Of a DNA stretch of 64,000 bases, positions 62,707-64,000 are shown piece after piece. The stretch is from Holothuria scabra (Eukaryota > Echinodermata > Holothuroidea > Aspidochirotida > Holothuriidae). The stretch spans positions 49,000,394 to 49,064,393 of the forward strand of contig CM074181.1 of NCBI GenBank assembly GCA_037179385.1, read 5' to 3'. The position numbers and the translations under genes are program-made. The notes beneath the pieces are model-generated. The model did not search any database. It was given only the letters and a program-made list of their open reading frames with translations, and was not told where the DNA came from. The stretch's first letter is position 1. Each line of letters starts with the position of its first letter.

Positions 62707-62988
62707 CCGCCGTCTAGCTGGCTGTGCAGTCAGGAATTTATTGGGTTGGATAGCTGGGATGTATTCATTAGATATTTTATACATAAGACACAGTTTATCT
62801 ATTTTCCTGCAGTTATATCATGAAACAATTTGCTGATTTTACCAATTAGATCTAATTGTTTGCCTCATCAAATGTCGAGTAATAGTAAAACGGCTTACCA
62901 TACGTGTGGGTCACCGTATTGCACTGCGAACGCTTGATTTATTTTGTCATTAGGAGTCATTCCTTGATTTCCTACATGAGGTATCAGA
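62707..62988 (+). promoter_or_regulatory. Upstream region and 5' UTR of ZCRB1
   Basis: These 282 bp lie between the right end of the transposon (62698 plus 8 bp) and the ZCRB1 start codon, so the promoter and 5' UTR probably lie here or partly in the transposon. I see no clear TATA box at a fixed distance. An in-frame TGA at 62977-62979 closes the frame upstream of the ATG. Confidence 0.4.
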
Positions 62989-63072
62989 ATGAGTGGAGGA
63001 CTTGCTCCGAGCAAAAGTACCGTCTACGTTTCAAATTTGCCATTTACTCTTACTAACAACGATATCCACCAA
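62989..63072 (+). CDS. ZCRB1: ZCRB1 (U11/U12 snRNP 31K protein), first coding exon
   Basis: This 84-bp exon encodes 28 residues beginning [19 protein letters not shown] and is followed by GTGAGT. The N-terminus matches vertebrate ZCRB1 almost residue for residue. VYVSNLPF (residues 12-19) is the RNP2 strand of its RRM, and TNNDIHQ begins helix 1. ZCRB1 is a component of the U11/U12 di-snRNP of the minor spliceosome, with one RRM and one CCHC zinc knuckle (~217 residues in vertebrates), and acts in the nucleus. The start is fixed by homology, a purine at -3 and an in-frame TGA 12 bases upstream. The exon ends in phase 0; the donor is an ordinary GT, not a minor-intron type. Later exons lie right of the window. 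Confidence 0.93.
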
Positions 63073-64000
63073 GTGAGTAGAAACTTGTTTTTAACTGGAC
63101 TTTGAAAGCGCACTGTCTTAGGCCTATTTGTTTTCTTGTAGAGTGTAGTTCCACGAAAAATGTTACTATGGCATAGCATAGCCCTTGAACAGGACCCAGC
63201 ATTACGTTCCTATGCTATACACTTCATTTCTGGGCCCTTGCCCGGTATACACAAAAACACAGCTCATTTGCCTACTCACGCGTGAGTAGGCATCCCTCAC
63301 GTCCCCAAAAAGATACCTTTTCTCACCAAACTTTCCACAGATGATCTTTGTCATCACATTCACTTTCCACACAAGTCTGTTAACGAAATAAGATCTTTAA
63401 AAGGGGAATTTTGGCTGGATAATTCTGCGAGTAACATTAACTTCACTCGGTTAAGCCTGTGCAGAATAATTTTTCAGTCGAAGAAGACATGTGATCTCAT
63501 ATAAAACGGGGAAGCCTACGCAGTGACTGTACAATTTCGTAATGTACAGAGAGCTTACTATATGAAGTACAACTATTGACTAGCCGCGCTTACTAATTGG
63601 TCTTCGATAGCTTGTCGAGCGGAAGTCCTTCCCATCATGCAACACAGTAGCAGACGATCAAGATGTCGATGTTACTGCGAAGGATGGCACCACATTTTTC
63701 CTGCCTTTTGCTATGAATTCGCTGGTAGTAAACTTTCCAGAAGGTATAAGTGTTATAAGAATGCTCAAAATCATTATTTTAACTCAAATCTGTTCTATGA
63801 ACCATACCATCGTAATTAGAGCTCAGTTTGTTGTTTTGGCTTAAAACGTCGTTACCTTTGTACATGTAGGCCAGTGACCATAGTAAGGAGTGACTAGAAG
63901 GAGCGGATTATACGGTCACGTTCAGTGACTACTATGGCAGGACTATTGGCTAACGTTAGTTACGTTAGTCTTTGTGTAGACTGCATCTAACGTGGGTAAG
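63073..64000 (+). other. ZCRB1 intron 1 (start)
   Basis: The intron opens with GTGAGTAG. I found no segment matching the next expected part of the protein (IFSKYGKV...), so the intron continues beyond the window. It contains a 24-bp perfect palindrome and one unassigned open frame (63609-63840). Confidence 0.75.
63269..63292. repeat. Perfect 24-bp palindrome
   Basis: The half-site TGCCTACTCACG is followed immediately by its reverse complement, centred on ACGCGT, with no spacer. It lies ~200 bp inside ZCRB1 intron 1. Confidence 0.95.

Overview
This window is animal nuclear DNA: small exons with GT/AG boundaries, long introns, and many SINEs, LINEs and DNA transposons. I could not identify the species. 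The gene orthology and repeat style fit a marine invertebrate, probably a deuterostome, but that is inference.

Layout. (1) 1-9038 is the 3' part of a methylglutaconyl-CoA hydratase gene (AUH) on the + strand, as five exons encoding the C-terminal ~140 residues. Its introns carry a tRNA-derived SINE family and two small inverted-repeat elements nested in those SINEs. (2) 9039-13500 is AUH 3' flank with decayed SINEs, plus a ~1 kb element with inverted ends and 8-bp flanking repeats (11198-12219). (3) 13519-17253 is old repeat DNA, including a copy of a GTCGGGG-rich DNA transposon family. (4) 17254-57944 is a macrosatellite of 14 head-to-tail units of ~2.82 kb. Neighbouring units look almost identical. 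Unit 1 is the diverged edge copy and holds an extra retroposon whose first 50 bases are the 5' end of U2 snRNA. Unit 14 is split by a 796-bp hAT-type element. (5) 57945-62706 holds a fold-back element, a LINE tail, and a ~3.8 kb hAT-like element with a 5'-truncated L2/CR1-type LINE inside it. (6) 62707-64000 holds the first coding exon of ZCRB1 (the U11/U12 snRNP 31K protein), + strand, and the start of its first intron.

So two ordinary housekeeping genes in the same orientation are separated by ~54 kb that is nearly all repeats. No protein gene is supported inside the array. Its short open frames are broken by nonsense changes or 1-bp indels in several units. Each unit does carry a TATA-like motif followed by a GC-richer, structured core and then T-rich DNA, so an array of non-coding RNA genes is possible but unproven.

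The array also works as a natural control. Both the U2-headed retroposon and the hAT insertion have intact empty sites in the other 13 units, which fixes their ends and target duplications exactly.
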